From Cellulophaga sp. L1A9 (GTDB lineage: Bacteria; Bacteroidota; Bacteroidia; Flavobacteriales; Flavobacteriaceae): a DNA stretch of 64,000 bases. Made by a program: the position numbers and the translations under genes. The notes below the pieces were generated by a model that had not been told where the DNA came from, ran no database searches, and worked only from the letters and a program-made list of their open reading frames with translations. Location: NCBI RefSeq assembly GCF_009797025.1, contig NZ_CP047027.1, positions 124,001-188,000 of the forward strand, read 5' to 3'. Numbering within the stretch: the stretch's first letter is position 1; every line of letters begins with the position of its first letter. This document shows positions 19,002 to 28,512 of the stretch, piece after piece.

Positions 19002-19871
19002 ATGAATAACGAAGAGACTGCAATACGAACCACTTATTTCAGTATAATTGGAAATACAGCATTGGCCTTGATAAAAGGGTTTGCCGGATTTTTCGGGAAT
19101 TCTTATGCGCTAATTGCAGATGCTATTGAATCGGCTACTGATATTTTCACTTCTTTCATGATTTTATTAGGCTTTAAATATGCAAAAAGACCTGCCGATG
19201 AAAACCATCCTTATGGACACGGAAAAATAGAGCCCTTAATTACATTTGCTGTCGTTGCTTTTCTTGTTGTTTCTGCCACAATAATTGCTTCTGAAAGCAT
19301 TGAAAACATACAAACACCTCATAAAACTCCAAAAGCTTGGACTTTAATTGTGCTTAGTTTAATCATAATCTGGAAAGAAATCTCCTATCAAATTGTCATT
19401 AAAAAAAGTAAGCAAACAAATAGTTCTTCATTAAGAGCAGATGCTTGGCACCATAGAAGTGATGCTATAACTTCAATCATGGCATTTATCGGAATTTCTA
19501 TAGCCATCATATTCGGTGAAGGTTATGAAACTGCAGATGATTGGGCTGCACTATTTGCTTCCGTATTTATTTTATACAATAGCTACTTAATTTTAAGACC
19601 CGCCTTAGGCGAAGTGATGGATGAGCAACTTTATGATGACCTAATTATAGAGATTAGAGCTAAATCTACTGAAGTTGAAGGAGTCTTAGGTACCGAAAAA
19701 TGTTTTATCCGAAAATCTGGAATGAAATTTCATGTAGACTTACATGCCATTGTAAATAGTGAAATTACCGTAAAATCTGGTCACGATATTGCTCATAAAT
19801 TAAAAGACTATTTACGAAAAGAAATACCAAATTTAGGGCACGTTTTAATCCATATTGAACCTAACGAATAA
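19002..19871 (+). CDS. Cation diffusion facilitator (CDF) transporter
   Basis: 289-residue metal/proton antiporter with six membrane helices in the first 200 residues and a cytoplasmic ferredoxin-like C-terminal domain (about 205-289, VEGVLGTEKCFIRKSG). Metal-site pairs of the zinc/iron type are visible: DAIESATD in TM2 (D-x(3)-D spacing as in FieF) and HHRSD in TM5. It probably exports Zn2+, Fe2+ or a related divalent cation. It stands alone; 227 bp upstream hold no feature I can identify. Confidence 0.94.
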   Translation: MNNEETAIRTTYFSIIGNTALALIKGFAGFFGNSYALIADAIESATDIFTSFMILLGFKYAKRPADENHPYGHGKIEPLITFAVVAFLVVSATIIASESIENIQTPHKTPKAWTLIVLSLIIIWKEISYQIVIKKSKQTNSSSLRADAWHHRSDAITSIMAFIGISIAIIFGEGYETADDWAALFASVFILYNSYLILRPALGEVMDEQLYDDLIIEIRAKSTEVEGVLGTEKCFIRKSGMKFHVDLHAIVNSEITVKSGHDIAHKLKDYLRKEIPNLGHVLIHIEPNE

Positions 19872-19976
19872 AAAAGAAACACCTCACCAATTAAGAAGCG
19901 AATATGTGGATTATAGCGCATTCGTTACATAGATGAGATTGGGTACTCAGGTAGTATTAGAAAATAGTATTTGTTT

Positions 19977-20177
19977 TTAGTGTTGATTTAAACCATATCC
20001 TTCCAATTCCTCAATACACCTTTTGCGTATTTCAGTTTTTAATTACACGGAATCTTGCTCATTAAAGGTTTCTTATAGCTCCTTAACTATCAAGGGCTCT
20101 TTATGTTCTATGTAATTTCTAGTTATAAAATTCCATAAAATTGGCACAACTAATCTTCTATAAACACGTTTACTGTG
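19977..20177 (-). pseudogene. Decayed minus-strand gene remnant
   Basis: On the minus strand one frame reads coding-like through two stop codons: KRVYRRLVVPILWNFITRNY, then IEHKEPLIVKEL, stop, ETFNEQDSV, stop, LKTEIRKRCIEELEGYGLNQ and a final stop at 19977. The composition (charged helices, few rare codons) is unlike chance translation, and the two internal stops stay in a single frame. I cannot name the family. It fills most of the 336-bp gap between the CDF transporter and a small membrane protein. Confidence 0.5.
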
Positions 20178-20207
20178 TTATAGTTATTTAATACACCTAA
20201 AAAAAAT

Positions 20208-20411
20208 ATGAGAATACGATTGAAATATTTGTTCGGGAAAGGAACCATTGTATTTGGTGTTTTTTCCATATTCCTATATTTCAAAGAAGGTATCAAGTAT
20301 ACCTCCCCTATTCTAATCCTATTTATCGGCTGTTTCTTGGGCTACTTATTAATGTCCACATTGATAAATAAAAAAAAATTGAATAGCCATTCCATTAAAA
20401 AAATCAAATAA
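20208..20411 (+). CDS. Small two-helix membrane protein
   Basis: 67 residues with two hydrophobic stretches (about 12-25 and 32-50) and a Lys-rich tail (NKKKLNSHSIKKIK). The leader contains an A-run (AAAAAAAT-ATG). It lies 11 bp before a larger membrane-anchored protein, so the two are probably co-transcribed. No family recognised. Confidence 0.6.
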   Translation: MRIRLKYLFGKGTIVFGVFSIFLYFKEGIKYTSPILILFIGCFLGYLLMSTLINKKKLNSHSIKKIK

Positions 20412-20422
20412 ACCTAAAAATT

Positions 20423-21142
20423 ATGACTTACATTATTCCATTACTGATCATGGTATGCATTGGTGCGTACTTTCTTTACATGAAAAAAACAGGTAAATTC
20501 GATGCTTTAGCAAATAACTATGTAGAAGCGGAGAAAGATGTCACAGAAAATTTTGACACCTATTTTAAAGACTTTAAAGCAGATGAGCATACTTTTAAGC
20601 CTATTGTTGCTATTGTTGGAGGAGATTTTAATGCTATTGCAGCCTGTAAAAAACCTAAAAGTATTTTAGGTGCAGTTGCAGACACCACAAAAACAATGCT
20701 TACTGGTATCGTGGTTGAAAATACCAATCATCATTTATTAGTAGTACAAGATCATAAATTTCATTATATAGAATACAATTCCAATAGCAAAACTTCAGCA
20801 GAGCATTGGGAGTTTGACCAACAAAATATCAATACGTTGGAGTTTGAAAAAGGAAAATTAACTGACAACCTTAAACAATCAATGTCTTTTCAATTAAAAA
20901 GTGGCGGAGAAAGCGGTGACGCTACTAAAAATAGTGATTTACATAAATTATCCTTTGAAAGTAAAGGAAAAAAATATGAGTTTTTCGTTTACAATATGAT
21001 AGGTTTTGGTGCTGGTTTTGAAGTTGAAAACAGCGTTGGAAATTTATCGATGACCCAAACTATTGATGATATAGTGAGAGGAACCCTTCTACCTTTAAAA
21101 TTTGGGACGCTATTCTTTGACAAGATAAATACCTTAAAATAA
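20423..21142 (+). CDS. Hypothetical membrane-anchored protein
   Basis: 239 residues. A single N-terminal helix (about 2-19, TYIIPLLIMVCIGAYFLYM) is followed by a soluble domain rich in beta-strands (FKPIVAIVGGDFNAI, HHLLVVQDHKFHYIEY, EFFVYNMIGFG). The layout suggests a small cytoplasm-facing domain tethered to the inner membrane, possibly PH-like, but no motif proves it. It is second in a likely two-gene unit and ends before a terminator. Confidence 0.68.
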   Translation: MTYIIPLLIMVCIGAYFLYMKKTGKFDALANNYVEAEKDVTENFDTYFKDFKADEHTFKPIVAIVGGDFNAIAACKKPKSILGAVADTTKTMLTGIVVENTNHHLLVVQDHKFHYIEYNSNSKTSAEHWEFDQQNINTLEFEKGKLTDNLKQSMSFQLKSGGESGDATKNSDLHKLSFESKGKKYEFFVYNMIGFGAGFEVENSVGNLSMTQTIDDIVRGTLLPLKFGTLFFDKINTLK

Positions 21143-21152
21143 AATTAATGTT

Positions 21153-21188
21153 AAAAGGAGAGGAATAGTATTTGTCTCCTTTTTTTTT
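21153..21188 (+). terminator. Rho-independent terminator
   Basis: Stem AAAAGGAGA/TCTCCTTTT with a 13-nt loop, running into eight T. It lies 11 bp after the preceding stop. Confidence 0.85.
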
Positions 21189-21286
21189 AGTAAATTGAGT
21201 ATTAAATACTAGTATCGTAACAAAATTGAGAGTCATACGGTAACAATTATTAAAAAAGGAATACTAATTCTGTAAAATCCATTACA

Positions 21287-21472
21287 TTGAAAAAAATATC
21301 CAAAAGAAAAATACTTATTTTAATAGCCCTTGGAATGTTTGCAATTGCGGCTTCTCAGGTATTTTCTCATTATATAAGCTTATCAGATTTAGTTCAAGGT
21401 TTATGTACTGGAACTGGAATAGGACTGCTATTGACTGCTCTAGTTTTTGGAAATTTAAAAACAGAACACTAA
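21287..21472 (+). CDS. Small two-helix membrane protein (TTG start)
   Basis: 61 residues beginning with a Lys-rich start (MKKISKRK), then two hydrophobic segments, the second with a Gly-rich GTGIGLLLTALVFGN motif common in small flavobacterial membrane proteins. The start is TTG at 21287; no ATG is available before the first helix. Role unknown. Confidence 0.58.
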   Translation: MKKISKRKILILIALGMFAIAASQVFSHYISLSDLVQGLCTGTGIGLLLTALVFGNLKTEH

Positions 21473-21643
21473 TTTTTTTTTGAGAATTTACACCTATAAA
21501 AACAGTCCCAAAGGGTGAAAATTGCATCATATTTTAGTTTTAAAAAGCCGCTAGAGGTTGGTCAACCCTATACATTCATGGTAATTTAAAACCTACTGTA
21601 ACAACTACACTTTTAGTTCGTCTTTAAGAAAATAAGATGTCCT

Positions 21644-22135
21644 ATGAACACCGCAAAATTTTTATGGAGTAGTGCACTACCCCTACTCTTCCTTATTTCT
21701 TGCAAAACAACCAAAATAGAAGGCAACTCCATTACTATTCCTAAATATTCTCCTGTAGACGCTGCGCTGTACCAAAGTATTGTTGCACACGATGCTATTT
21801 TTTTTGACGCCTACAACAACTGCGATTTAGTAAAACAAGCTTCTATATATTCGGAGGATATTGAATTTTACCACGATAAAGGGGGCTTGATGACGTCCAA
21901 GGAAAAAATTATTGAAGGAACAGAAAAAAATATATGTGGAAAAGTAACTAGAACCTTAGTTGAAGGTAGTATTGAAGTATATCCTATAAAAGACTATGGC
22001 GCGGTAGAAATAGGCTATCATAAATTCTACAACAATCAGGAACCAGAAGCTATTTCTATACCCAGTAAATTTATAATCATGTGGCAACACACCAACGATA
22101 CTTGGAAAATCACTAAAGTGATTAGCTTACACTAA
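21644..22135 (+). CDS. SnoaL/DUF4440-like lipoprotein
   Basis: 163-residue lipoprotein (lipobox FLISC at about 17-21). The mature part follows the DUF4440/NTF2-like pattern: HDAIFFDAYNNCDLVKQASI, then SEDIEFYHDKGGLMTSKEKI, then a C-terminal WKITKVISLH strand. These cone-shaped domains bind small ligands or act as enzyme scaffolds; no active site is evident. Confidence 0.78.
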   Translation: MNTAKFLWSSALPLLFLISCKTTKIEGNSITIPKYSPVDAALYQSIVAHDAIFFDAYNNCDLVKQASIYSEDIEFYHDKGGLMTSKEKIIEGTEKNICGKVTRTLVEGSIEVYPIKDYGAVEIGYHKFYNNQEPEAISIPSKFIIMWQHTNDTWKITKVISLH

Positions 22136-22292
22136 TTCTTCATCAATAAGTATTTTTTAGATCTTAAAGCGTAGCCTATACCTTATTTTAGCCTTTTCAT
22201 AACACCAAATTGGGAATCTAATTGATTTTTTAGCGCTATCTTTAATAGTACATTCGCTCCGTGTATTGGACGCTAAGAATCCAAACATAAGT

Positions 22293-22498
22293 ATGAAAGA
22301 TAGATTGGTAAGTTGGTTGCTATTTGCATAAGCCATTATTGGTATTATTTTTTCAGGTATCATACCCTAAAAGGGAACAGAGCTTGGTCTGGAGACGGCT
22401 GTCTTATTACATTGCTGCTGCTTCCCGTAGTTTTAGTATTCATTCCTTCGGTGCTCATTGTGCTGTATATTCTTGTACAATCTTTACGAAGAAAATAA
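22293..22498 (+). pseudogene. Frameshifted small membrane protein
   Basis: The ATG at 22293 opens MKDRLVSWLLFA and then hits TAA (22329-22331). One frame over, without interruption, is ISHYWYYFFRYHTLKGNRAW, then SGDGCLITLLLLPVVLVFIP, then SVLIVLYILVQSLRRK to the stop at 22498. A single-base deletion near 22328 would explain both halves as one protein of about 68 residues with two membrane segments. Alternatively the second half starts on its own at the TTG 22313. The preceding 157 bp (22136-22292) show nothing clear. Confidence 0.45.
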
Positions 22499-22515
22499 CT
22501 CTTTAAAAATTAATA

Positions 22516-22998
22516 ATGACCATATTAAAAAACATAGTACTAGCCCTTATCGTTATTTCATTTGCTGCATGTAAAAATCAAAACAATAAGCTAAAAGACG
22601 GTCCTAGAAGTCCTGGCCCAAATGGTCCTTTAAGTGCTTCGGATTTTAATAGAGATGGCACCGTTACCAAAGCAGAAATGAACGAGTTTATTGCTATGGG
22701 ACCAGAAAGAAAAGTGGGTTTAGTCGCGTATTTTGATCAATTTGATACCGATGAAAATGGCACTTTAAGTTCCGCAGAATTAGCCCAAGTTACACCTTCT
22801 TTTGCTTTTGATGGTACTGATGCTAATGGAGACGGGAGTGTGTCTAAAAACGAAGTAGAAGATTATGTTAAAGATAGACTGTACCGCCAAATGGGCTTAG
22901 ATGAGTTTTTTGATTTGATAGATGCCAATCATGACGGAGAAGTATCTCCTTCTGAGATGGCAGCAGCGCATAAAAATGGTCAATTACCGCAAGAATAA
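22516..22998 (+). CDS. EF-hand lipoprotein
   Basis: 160-residue lipoprotein (lipobox SFAAC at about 15-19). It carries four EF-hand-like calcium loops: DFNRDGTVTKAE, DTDENGTLSSAE, DANGDGSVSKNE and DANHDGEVSPSE, each starting with Asp and ending with Glu at loop position 12. It probably binds Ca2+ in the periplasm; the partner is unknown. Confidence 0.88.
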   Translation: MTILKNIVLALIVISFAACKNQNNKLKDGPRSPGPNGPLSASDFNRDGTVTKAEMNEFIAMGPERKVGLVAYFDQFDTDENGTLSSAELAQVTPSFAFDGTDANGDGSVSKNEVEDYVKDRLYRQMGLDEFFDLIDANHDGEVSPSEMAAAHKNGQLPQE

Positions 22999-23115
22999 CG
23001 AGGCATATTGTCTATAGAAGGGCCTTTTATTTCTTTAAAAAACATATGTTATTTTAAATACTTATTTTCATACGCTAGCGTTCAAACCATAGCAACTGCT
23101 TTTTAAAACCAAGTC

Positions 23116-23775
23116 ATGAAAAAAATTACAGTCCACTTTCTTATTCTCTTCATCATGGTTTTTTCCTGTTGCAATGCCCAATCCCCTAAAAGAGAGAAAG
23201 TTAAAATGAATAAAGAGGTCAGAACACTGGTGAATTTAGGGAAAGATTCTATCATCCAACAAGCATTAACAGCTTTAGATAAAAAAGCTAGCCTAGTTAA
23301 TTTTTCTACGACTAGCCTACAAACCAACGGCAAAGAAGTCTATGTAGTGTTTTCTAATCCTGTACTCTACTTGCCCATAAATTCTATTTTTCAATATACG
23401 ATGGGTGTTAACCTTATGACGGGCGCACAGTTTTCTAATACTGTTGCAAATCCTGAAAATTTTACAAACACAAATGCTATTCCGTTTTACCAAGAAACGG
23501 AAGTCGCTAAGAAAAATAGTTCTTTTGTTCTGGAAGCCATCCCTAATTTAGATGCGTCTGCCCTTAAGGATTATGAAGGTACATTGATCATCCGTGAAAA
23601 AGAAGATCATTATGCTGTTCGTTTGGTTTCTGAAACGCAAGAGTCTTGGTATAAGATAAAAAAAGATACGGGAAAAATGTATGACGAAGGGCATGCGCAT
23701 CTTGAGCCTCAACCTTTTGCAGAAGAGGATCCTGAAGCTTTTAGAGAGATAGCATTTAACACGAAAAATGAATAA
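23116..23775 (+). CDS. Hypothetical lipoprotein
   Basis: 219-residue lipoprotein with signal MKKITVHFLILFIMVFSCC (lipid Cys about 18-19). The mature region has no motif I recognise; it contains alternating strand-like segments (KEVYVVFSNPVLYLPI) and an acidic C-terminus. It stands alone, 118 bp before the AraC-type regulator. Confidence 0.68.
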   Translation: MKKITVHFLILFIMVFSCCNAQSPKREKVKMNKEVRTLVNLGKDSIIQQALTALDKKASLVNFSTTSLQTNGKEVYVVFSNPVLYLPINSIFQYTMGVNLMTGAQFSNTVANPENFTNTNAIPFYQETEVAKKNSSFVLEAIPNLDASALKDYEGTLIIREKEDHYAVRLVSETQESWYKIKKDTGKMYDEGHAHLEPQPFAEEDPEAFREIAFNTKNE

Positions 23776-23893
23776 AACTATGGAACTTCATTTTCAAATA
23801 TCGTTATGAGGTAATAATGAAAAATTGAAGATCGTCCATCTCATACACAAACACATCACACTAAAAAAAGTATAAAAATTTCACCTCATCGGA

Positions 23894-25033
23894 ATGAATT
23901 TAAATGTGCTAGAAATTCTAGTTTTTGTAAGCTTAATACAAGGTCTGCTTTTCGCTGTAGTTCTTTTAACTCAGAAAACCTTCCGCGTTAAAGCAAATAA
24001 ATATCTAGCGTACAGTACTTTTTTGTTATCCTATATTGGCGTGGTAGAACTTTTGGTCGCAAAAGATTTTGATGAAAAATATTATTTCATTGATTATTTT
24101 GGAGATGATATCCCATGGCTTTTTCTCTTTTATATTCCCATGTTGATTTACTTTTTAAAATCTACAAAAAACAGCTATGCGAAGAGCAAAAAAATTTGGA
24201 TTCTTACCGTACCATTTTTCTTCTTTTGGCTCCTGTATTCTATTATTGATTTGCAATTAGATTTTCAGCTTCTAGAATGGGACTTGATTGCCAATAACTA
24301 CCGACTGGTGTATGAAACCGAATTTTATACGTCTATCCTATTCAATACCGCATTGATCACTATATCCTATTTTATTATTAAGAGAAGCGCGATTAGTCCT
24401 GATGAAAAAAAATGGTTAAAAAATATATGGGCATTTAATGCTGGTCTATTGTTCATTTGGGTAATTAATACTTTTATTCCCGATGATCTATACCCTATTC
24501 CACATAGTGATATTACTTACCCTGTGTGGTTAGGGGTTTCATTTTACGTGTATTGGCTCATATTCAGAGGACTACTACAATTAAAACTCTCTCAAGATAA
24601 ATCAGAAATTCATGAATTACGCAAACGTCCAGAATTAGTACCTAATGACGTTATCGCTACGGAGAACTCTGAACCTTCCATTGAACCTCAAAACAACTAT
24701 TTTCAGGAATTTACCGCATTAATGACAGTAGAGAAATTATATAGAAATCCGGAATTAAGCAGGGACCTGATTGCCGAAAAACTAAAGGTTAGTCCTGGCT
24801 ATCTTTCACAATTAATAAGTGCATCCGTTCATTCCAATTTCACTTCATTAATTAACGATTATCGCATTAGCGATGCCAAACAAATGCTACTAGATTCAGA
24901 CTTTGACAAGTATAGCATTGTTGCCATTGGTTTAGAGGCGGGCTTTAAATCTAAATCTACATTTTACACTGCCTTTAAAAAGCATACAGGATATACTCCC
25001 AATCAGTTTAAAGCGCTAAAGAATGAGTCCTAA
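23894..25033 (+). CDS. Membrane-bound AraC-family transcriptional regulator
   Basis: 379 residues. The first 225 residues hold about seven hydrophobic segments. After an acidic linker, the C-terminal 110 residues form an AraC double helix-turn-helix: SRDLIAEKLKVSPGYLSQLI, then LINDYRISDAKQMLL, then SIVAIGLEAGFKSKSTFYTA, then FKKHTGYTPNQFKAL. This 7TM-AraC design is common in Flavobacteria and likely senses a membrane or periplasmic signal. The two genes immediately downstream (25116 and 25894) are the obvious candidate targets, by position only. Confidence 0.92.
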   Translation: MNLNVLEILVFVSLIQGLLFAVVLLTQKTFRVKANKYLAYSTFLLSYIGVVELLVAKDFDEKYYFIDYFGDDIPWLFLFYIPMLIYFLKSTKNSYAKSKKIWILTVPFFFFWLLYSIIDLQLDFQLLEWDLIANNYRLVYETEFYTSILFNTALITISYFIIKRSAISPDEKKWLKNIWAFNAGLLFIWVINTFIPDDLYPIPHSDITYPVWLGVSFYVYWLIFRGLLQLKLSQDKSEIHELRKRPELVPNDVIATENSEPSIEPQNNYFQEFTALMTVEKLYRNPELSRDLIAEKLKVSPGYLSQLISASVHSNFTSLINDYRISDAKQMLLDSDFDKYSIVAIGLEAGFKSKSTFYTAFKKHTGYTPNQFKALKNES

Positions 25034-25115
25034 TTAATCATATTCTAACTTTTTGGGACTCCTAATGTTTTGGTTGATCGTACTATTGAGCTATCAATCA
25101 AAACCTTAAGAACTC

Positions 25116-25892
25116 ATGAAAACAGCGCTTACCTTATTCTTTTTACTCTTCTATAAAAACACTAGTGTATTTGCACAAGCCCAAGATTCTTTTCCTACCC
25201 ATTATATAGGCATAGGTATAGGCTATAGTTTTGATCATATCAGCGATAAGAATTTCTCGCCTTTACACCAGAAAGGTCAAGGACTATTTTATACTTTATT
25301 TTATGAACAACGAAAGGAAAATATTTTAAAAATTGCCCTTACCTACGGAAATAATTCTTTAAAATCTGGCGCTAATAATGACTTCACTAGCGCTCACTAT
25401 TTTGTGGATGTAGGAATCTCATACTTAAAAAATTTAGCTGCTCCAGATGCTGTAACAAAATTTTATTTAGGTGGTGCCTATGGTTTGAGAATAACCTATT
25501 TAGATTGGAAAGACCAAGATGCTTTTAGCTATATCGCCACTAATGGATTATCGCTTTCTGGAGCAGTAGAAACCAAAATAAAGGACAGACAACGAATAGG
25601 AACTACGGTGGCTATTCCTGTAGTACAATTTTTGAGTAGACCTCCATACAATGGCATCGACGAGTTTATCATAGCACACCAAGACAATCCTGCAGCTATT
25701 CTTTTTAATGGAAAATTAGTTTCATTTGAAAGCTACAAGGCCATTACCTGGAACATCAATTATAGTAGGGAAATTTTAGCACATTTTAATTGGAATGTAA
25801 ACTATGACCTCCGTCTTCAAAAGGTAGACCAAGAACAAGAATACAAAAGCATTTCTAACCGCATTTCTACAAGTGTACTTTATAAATTTTAA
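25116..25892 (+). CDS. Exported, probably beta-barrel, hypothetical protein
   Basis: 258 residues with a signal peptide ending VFAQA (about 21). The mature protein has amphipathic strands with alternating aromatics (THYIGIGIGYSFDHI, KFYLGGAYGLRITYLDW, ITWNINYSREILAHFNWNVN) and ends ISTSVLYKF, a C-terminal Phe as in outer-membrane barrels. It lies 83 bp after an AraC-type regulator and ends one base before the S41 peptidase start, so the two probably form an operon. Confidence 0.7.
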   Translation: MKTALTLFFLLFYKNTSVFAQAQDSFPTHYIGIGIGYSFDHISDKNFSPLHQKGQGLFYTLFYEQRKENILKIALTYGNNSLKSGANNDFTSAHYFVDVGISYLKNLAAPDAVTKFYLGGAYGLRITYLDWKDQDAFSYIATNGLSLSGAVETKIKDRQRIGTTVAIPVVQFLSRPPYNGIDEFIIAHQDNPAAILFNGKLVSFESYKAITWNINYSREILAHFNWNVNYDLRLQKVDQEQEYKSISNRISTSVLYKF

Positions 25893-25893
25893 T

Positions 25894-26928
25894 ATGAAAA
25901 AGACCATCCTAATAGCTACTCTAGTACTACTCGTTTCTTGTGCCAAAACTTTTTTACCCAAGGAAGAACCACTGACCAATAACACTACTTTTGAACTTTT
26001 CTGGACTGATTTTGACCAGCACTATAGCTTATTTGACATCCGAAATATAGATTGGGATGCCCTCTACAGCAGCTATCAACCTAGGGTAAATGAAGAACTC
26101 TCGGAAACCGATTTTTGGGACCTACTCTCTAGCCTCATTGAAAATTTAGACGATAGTCATACGGTCTTGTATGATGGTAACGGACATAGCTACCGTTCTG
26201 GCTATGCTTTAAACGAGCAATCTATTGCTGAAATTAGTGAAGAAGTGATACGCTCTACCTATGTAGAAGCGCTAAAAGAAGTTAGGTCTGAAGAGCAATT
26301 GGCGTACGGGATGATAAAGGGCAAAAACATAGGATATATCTACTTAGGCGCAATGGATGGCCAAAACCCCTCAATTATCCATACCATTATAGAGGAATTT
26401 TCAAATGTGGAGGCTATTCTACTAGATGTACGGCAAAATACAGGAGGAGATGATCGGTATGCCGCCGCAATTGCAAAAGCTTTTTCAGATGGGGAGCATT
26501 TGATTTATTCGGTAGCTACCAGAAATGGACCAAACCATGATGATTTTGATGCAAAAAAGAACTATTACACTGCCTATGATGCGAACCAAACATTTTCTAA
26601 ACCTATTGTAGTGCTCACGGATAGGAAGACCATTAGTGCAGGAGAGATCTTTTTGCTACATATGCAATCTTTCGAAAATGTAATTCAAATTGGTGATACC
26701 ACCGCGGGCGATTTCTCTACGGTAAGCAATATGCGCTTTTTACCCAACGGTTGGCATTATAGGTATTCTATCCAGAAATTTTTACTCCCAAATGGCGAAA
26801 GCTTAGACGGTGTTGGGCATATCCCGGACATGTACGTAAAAAATACAGCAGAAGATATTGCCGCTAAAGAAGATAAGGTATTAGATACCGCCCTAGAATA
26901 CCTATTAGACACCCATAGTATTGATTGA
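25894..26928 (+). CDS. S41-family peptidase lipoprotein
   Basis: 344-residue lipoprotein (lipobox LLVSC, Cys about 16) with an S41 (tail-specific protease) core: IGYIYLGAM, then ILLDVRQNTGGDDRYAA, then TDRKTISAGEIFLLHMQ with the nucleophile Ser, then GDTTAGDF and GVGHIPDMYV. The short N-terminal helical region (about 25-95) replaces the PDZ domain. I chose the ATG at 25894, one base after the previous stop; an in-frame ATG at 25873 would overlap the upstream gene and precede the signal peptide. Confidence 0.88.
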   Translation: MKKTILIATLVLLVSCAKTFLPKEEPLTNNTTFELFWTDFDQHYSLFDIRNIDWDALYSSYQPRVNEELSETDFWDLLSSLIENLDDSHTVLYDGNGHSYRSGYALNEQSIAEISEEVIRSTYVEALKEVRSEEQLAYGMIKGKNIGYIYLGAMDGQNPSIIHTIIEEFSNVEAILLDVRQNTGGDDRYAAAIAKAFSDGEHLIYSVATRNGPNHDDFDAKKNYYTAYDANQTFSKPIVVLTDRKTISAGEIFLLHMQSFENVIQIGDTTAGDFSTVSNMRFLPNGWHYRYSIQKFLLPNGESLDGVGHIPDMYVKNTAEDIAAKEDKVLDTALEYLLDTHSID

Positions 26929-27152
26929 ATTTTGAACAAAAAATTAATTATAACACACTCATAACCAAGCGGTCATCTGTTTACAAAAAAAACAGAAAAA
27001 TATATTCCTAGCTAAGGTATTCTCTTAAATACATTTTAGACCTTTGTTGTAATTTCTAAGGCTTCAAAACGACTAAATTCAATGAAATTATCATTAGATT
27101 TTCTTTTGAAGAATCTATTCCTTTGTATCATTTTTACAAAACAAAAAACATT

Positions 27153-28169
27153 ATGTCCACAACACCTATAGCATACTCCGTATTAGACCTTGCGATACTC
27201 TCAAAAGGCAGTACTTTACAGGAGACCTTTAAAAATAGCCTTAAGCTGGCTCAAAAAGCAGAAGAATTTGGCTACACCCGTTTTTGGTTAGCAGAGCACC
27301 ACAACTCCGCCTACATTGGCAGTTCGGCTACCGCTGTTCTTATTGGGTATGTAGCAGAAGGCACCAAAACTATTCGCGTAGGTTCTGGGGGTATTATGCT
27401 CCCAAACCACTCCCCGCTTATAGTAGCAGAACAATTTGGAACTCTAGGTGCGCTTTATCCTAACCGCATAGACTTGGGTTTAGGAAGAGCCCCAGGAACC
27501 GATCAAGAAACCGCGCACGCCATACGTTCAGATCATAGACAAGCAGCATTTACCTTCCCGGAGGAGATTTCCGAAATACAGAAATACTTTTCGTTCGATA
27601 ATTTAGATGCTAAAGTACGTGCTACGGTGGCCGAAGGTATAGAAGTACCATTGTATATTTTAGGCTCTAGTACAGATAGTGCGCATTTATCGGCAAAAAA
27701 AGGATTACCCTATGCTTTTGCGAGTCATTTTGCTACCGCTAAGTTATTTGATGCCTTAAAAATTTACCATGAAGAATTTATGCCTTCAGAATATTTAGCA
27801 CAACCCTACACTATGGCAGGGGTTAATATTATTGTAGCAGATACCGATGAAGAGGCAGAACGTATTTCTACCTCGCTATACAAAATAATTATTGGCTTGC
27901 TCTCTGGAAAAAGAGATTTTATGCAACCGCCTACTGCTATGACGCCCGAGTTAAAAGAAATGGCAAAACACCCTGCAGTAGACCAGATGCTTAAATATTC
28001 TTTTATAGGCAGTAAAGCAACTGTAAAAAAACAGGTAGCCGAATTTTTAAACCAAACGAAGGTTGATGAGCTTATTGCGGTGACCAATATTTACAGTGCA
28101 GAAGACCGTATAAAATCGTATCAATTATTTGCGGAAATCATGCAAGAGCTAAATGCGGAAAGTGCATAA
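27153..28169 (+). CDS. Luciferase-like (LLM class) flavin-dependent oxidoreductase
   Basis: 338-residue single-domain TIM-barrel oxidoreductase that uses reduced flavin, related to bacterial luciferase alkanal monooxygenases. Hallmarks are AEEFGYTRFWLAEHHN (about 40-55), the RVGSGGIMLPNHSPL strand-loop (about 87-101), and RIDLGLGRAPGTD (about 116-128). It lacks the variable insertions of true LuxA. The ATG at 27153 matches the family's N-terminus; a TTG at 27123 would add ten residues. It is followed by an unusually long terminator hairpin. Confidence 0.92.
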   Translation: MSTTPIAYSVLDLAILSKGSTLQETFKNSLKLAQKAEEFGYTRFWLAEHHNSAYIGSSATAVLIGYVAEGTKTIRVGSGGIMLPNHSPLIVAEQFGTLGALYPNRIDLGLGRAPGTDQETAHAIRSDHRQAAFTFPEEISEIQKYFSFDNLDAKVRATVAEGIEVPLYILGSSTDSAHLSAKKGLPYAFASHFATAKLFDALKIYHEEFMPSEYLAQPYTMAGVNIIVADTDEEAERISTSLYKIIIGLLSGKRDFMQPPTAMTPELKEMAKHPAVDQMLKYSFIGSKATVKKQVAEFLNQTKVDELIAVTNIYSAEDRIKSYQLFAEIMQELNAESA

Positions 28170-28217
28170 GCTATAAACGATAGCTGTTATGAGTCCCTCT
28201 CTAGGGTAACGTATTCT

Positions 28218-28271
28218 AAAGTGTTGGCTGTAGTTTGTTTTGTCAAACGAACTACAGCCAACACTTTTTTT
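28218..28271 (+). terminator. Long terminator hairpin
   Basis: Perfect 18-bp stem: left arm 28218-28235 (AAAGTGTTGGCTGTAGTT), right arm 28250-28267, with a 14-nt loop, running into seven T. It closes the luciferase-like gene. The remaining 240 bp up to 28512 show no feature I can support. Confidence 0.88.
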
Positions 28272-28512
28272 ATGCGGCAATAATTTCAACCATGGAAATA
28301 TACAATACTCTGATGATCTACAACTACGGCATATACCCATTATAGCCTTAGTTCTGAATGACCCTAAATAAATCAACTATAGAAAACAATTCAATTTCTT
28401 CGTCTAAATGCTGAATTAATAAAGAAAATAATAGTTATTTTTAGAAGCAGCTTTTGCTCCTCGATGTTAATTCATCTAAGAGTACTACTTTAAAAAATAG
28501 ACGCTATTAGTT

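Noticed and set aside
22324..22506. 60-codon frame overlapping the broken small membrane protein
   Set aside because: The overlapping frame with a clear hydrophobic C-terminal helix and Arg/Lys end is the more natural protein.
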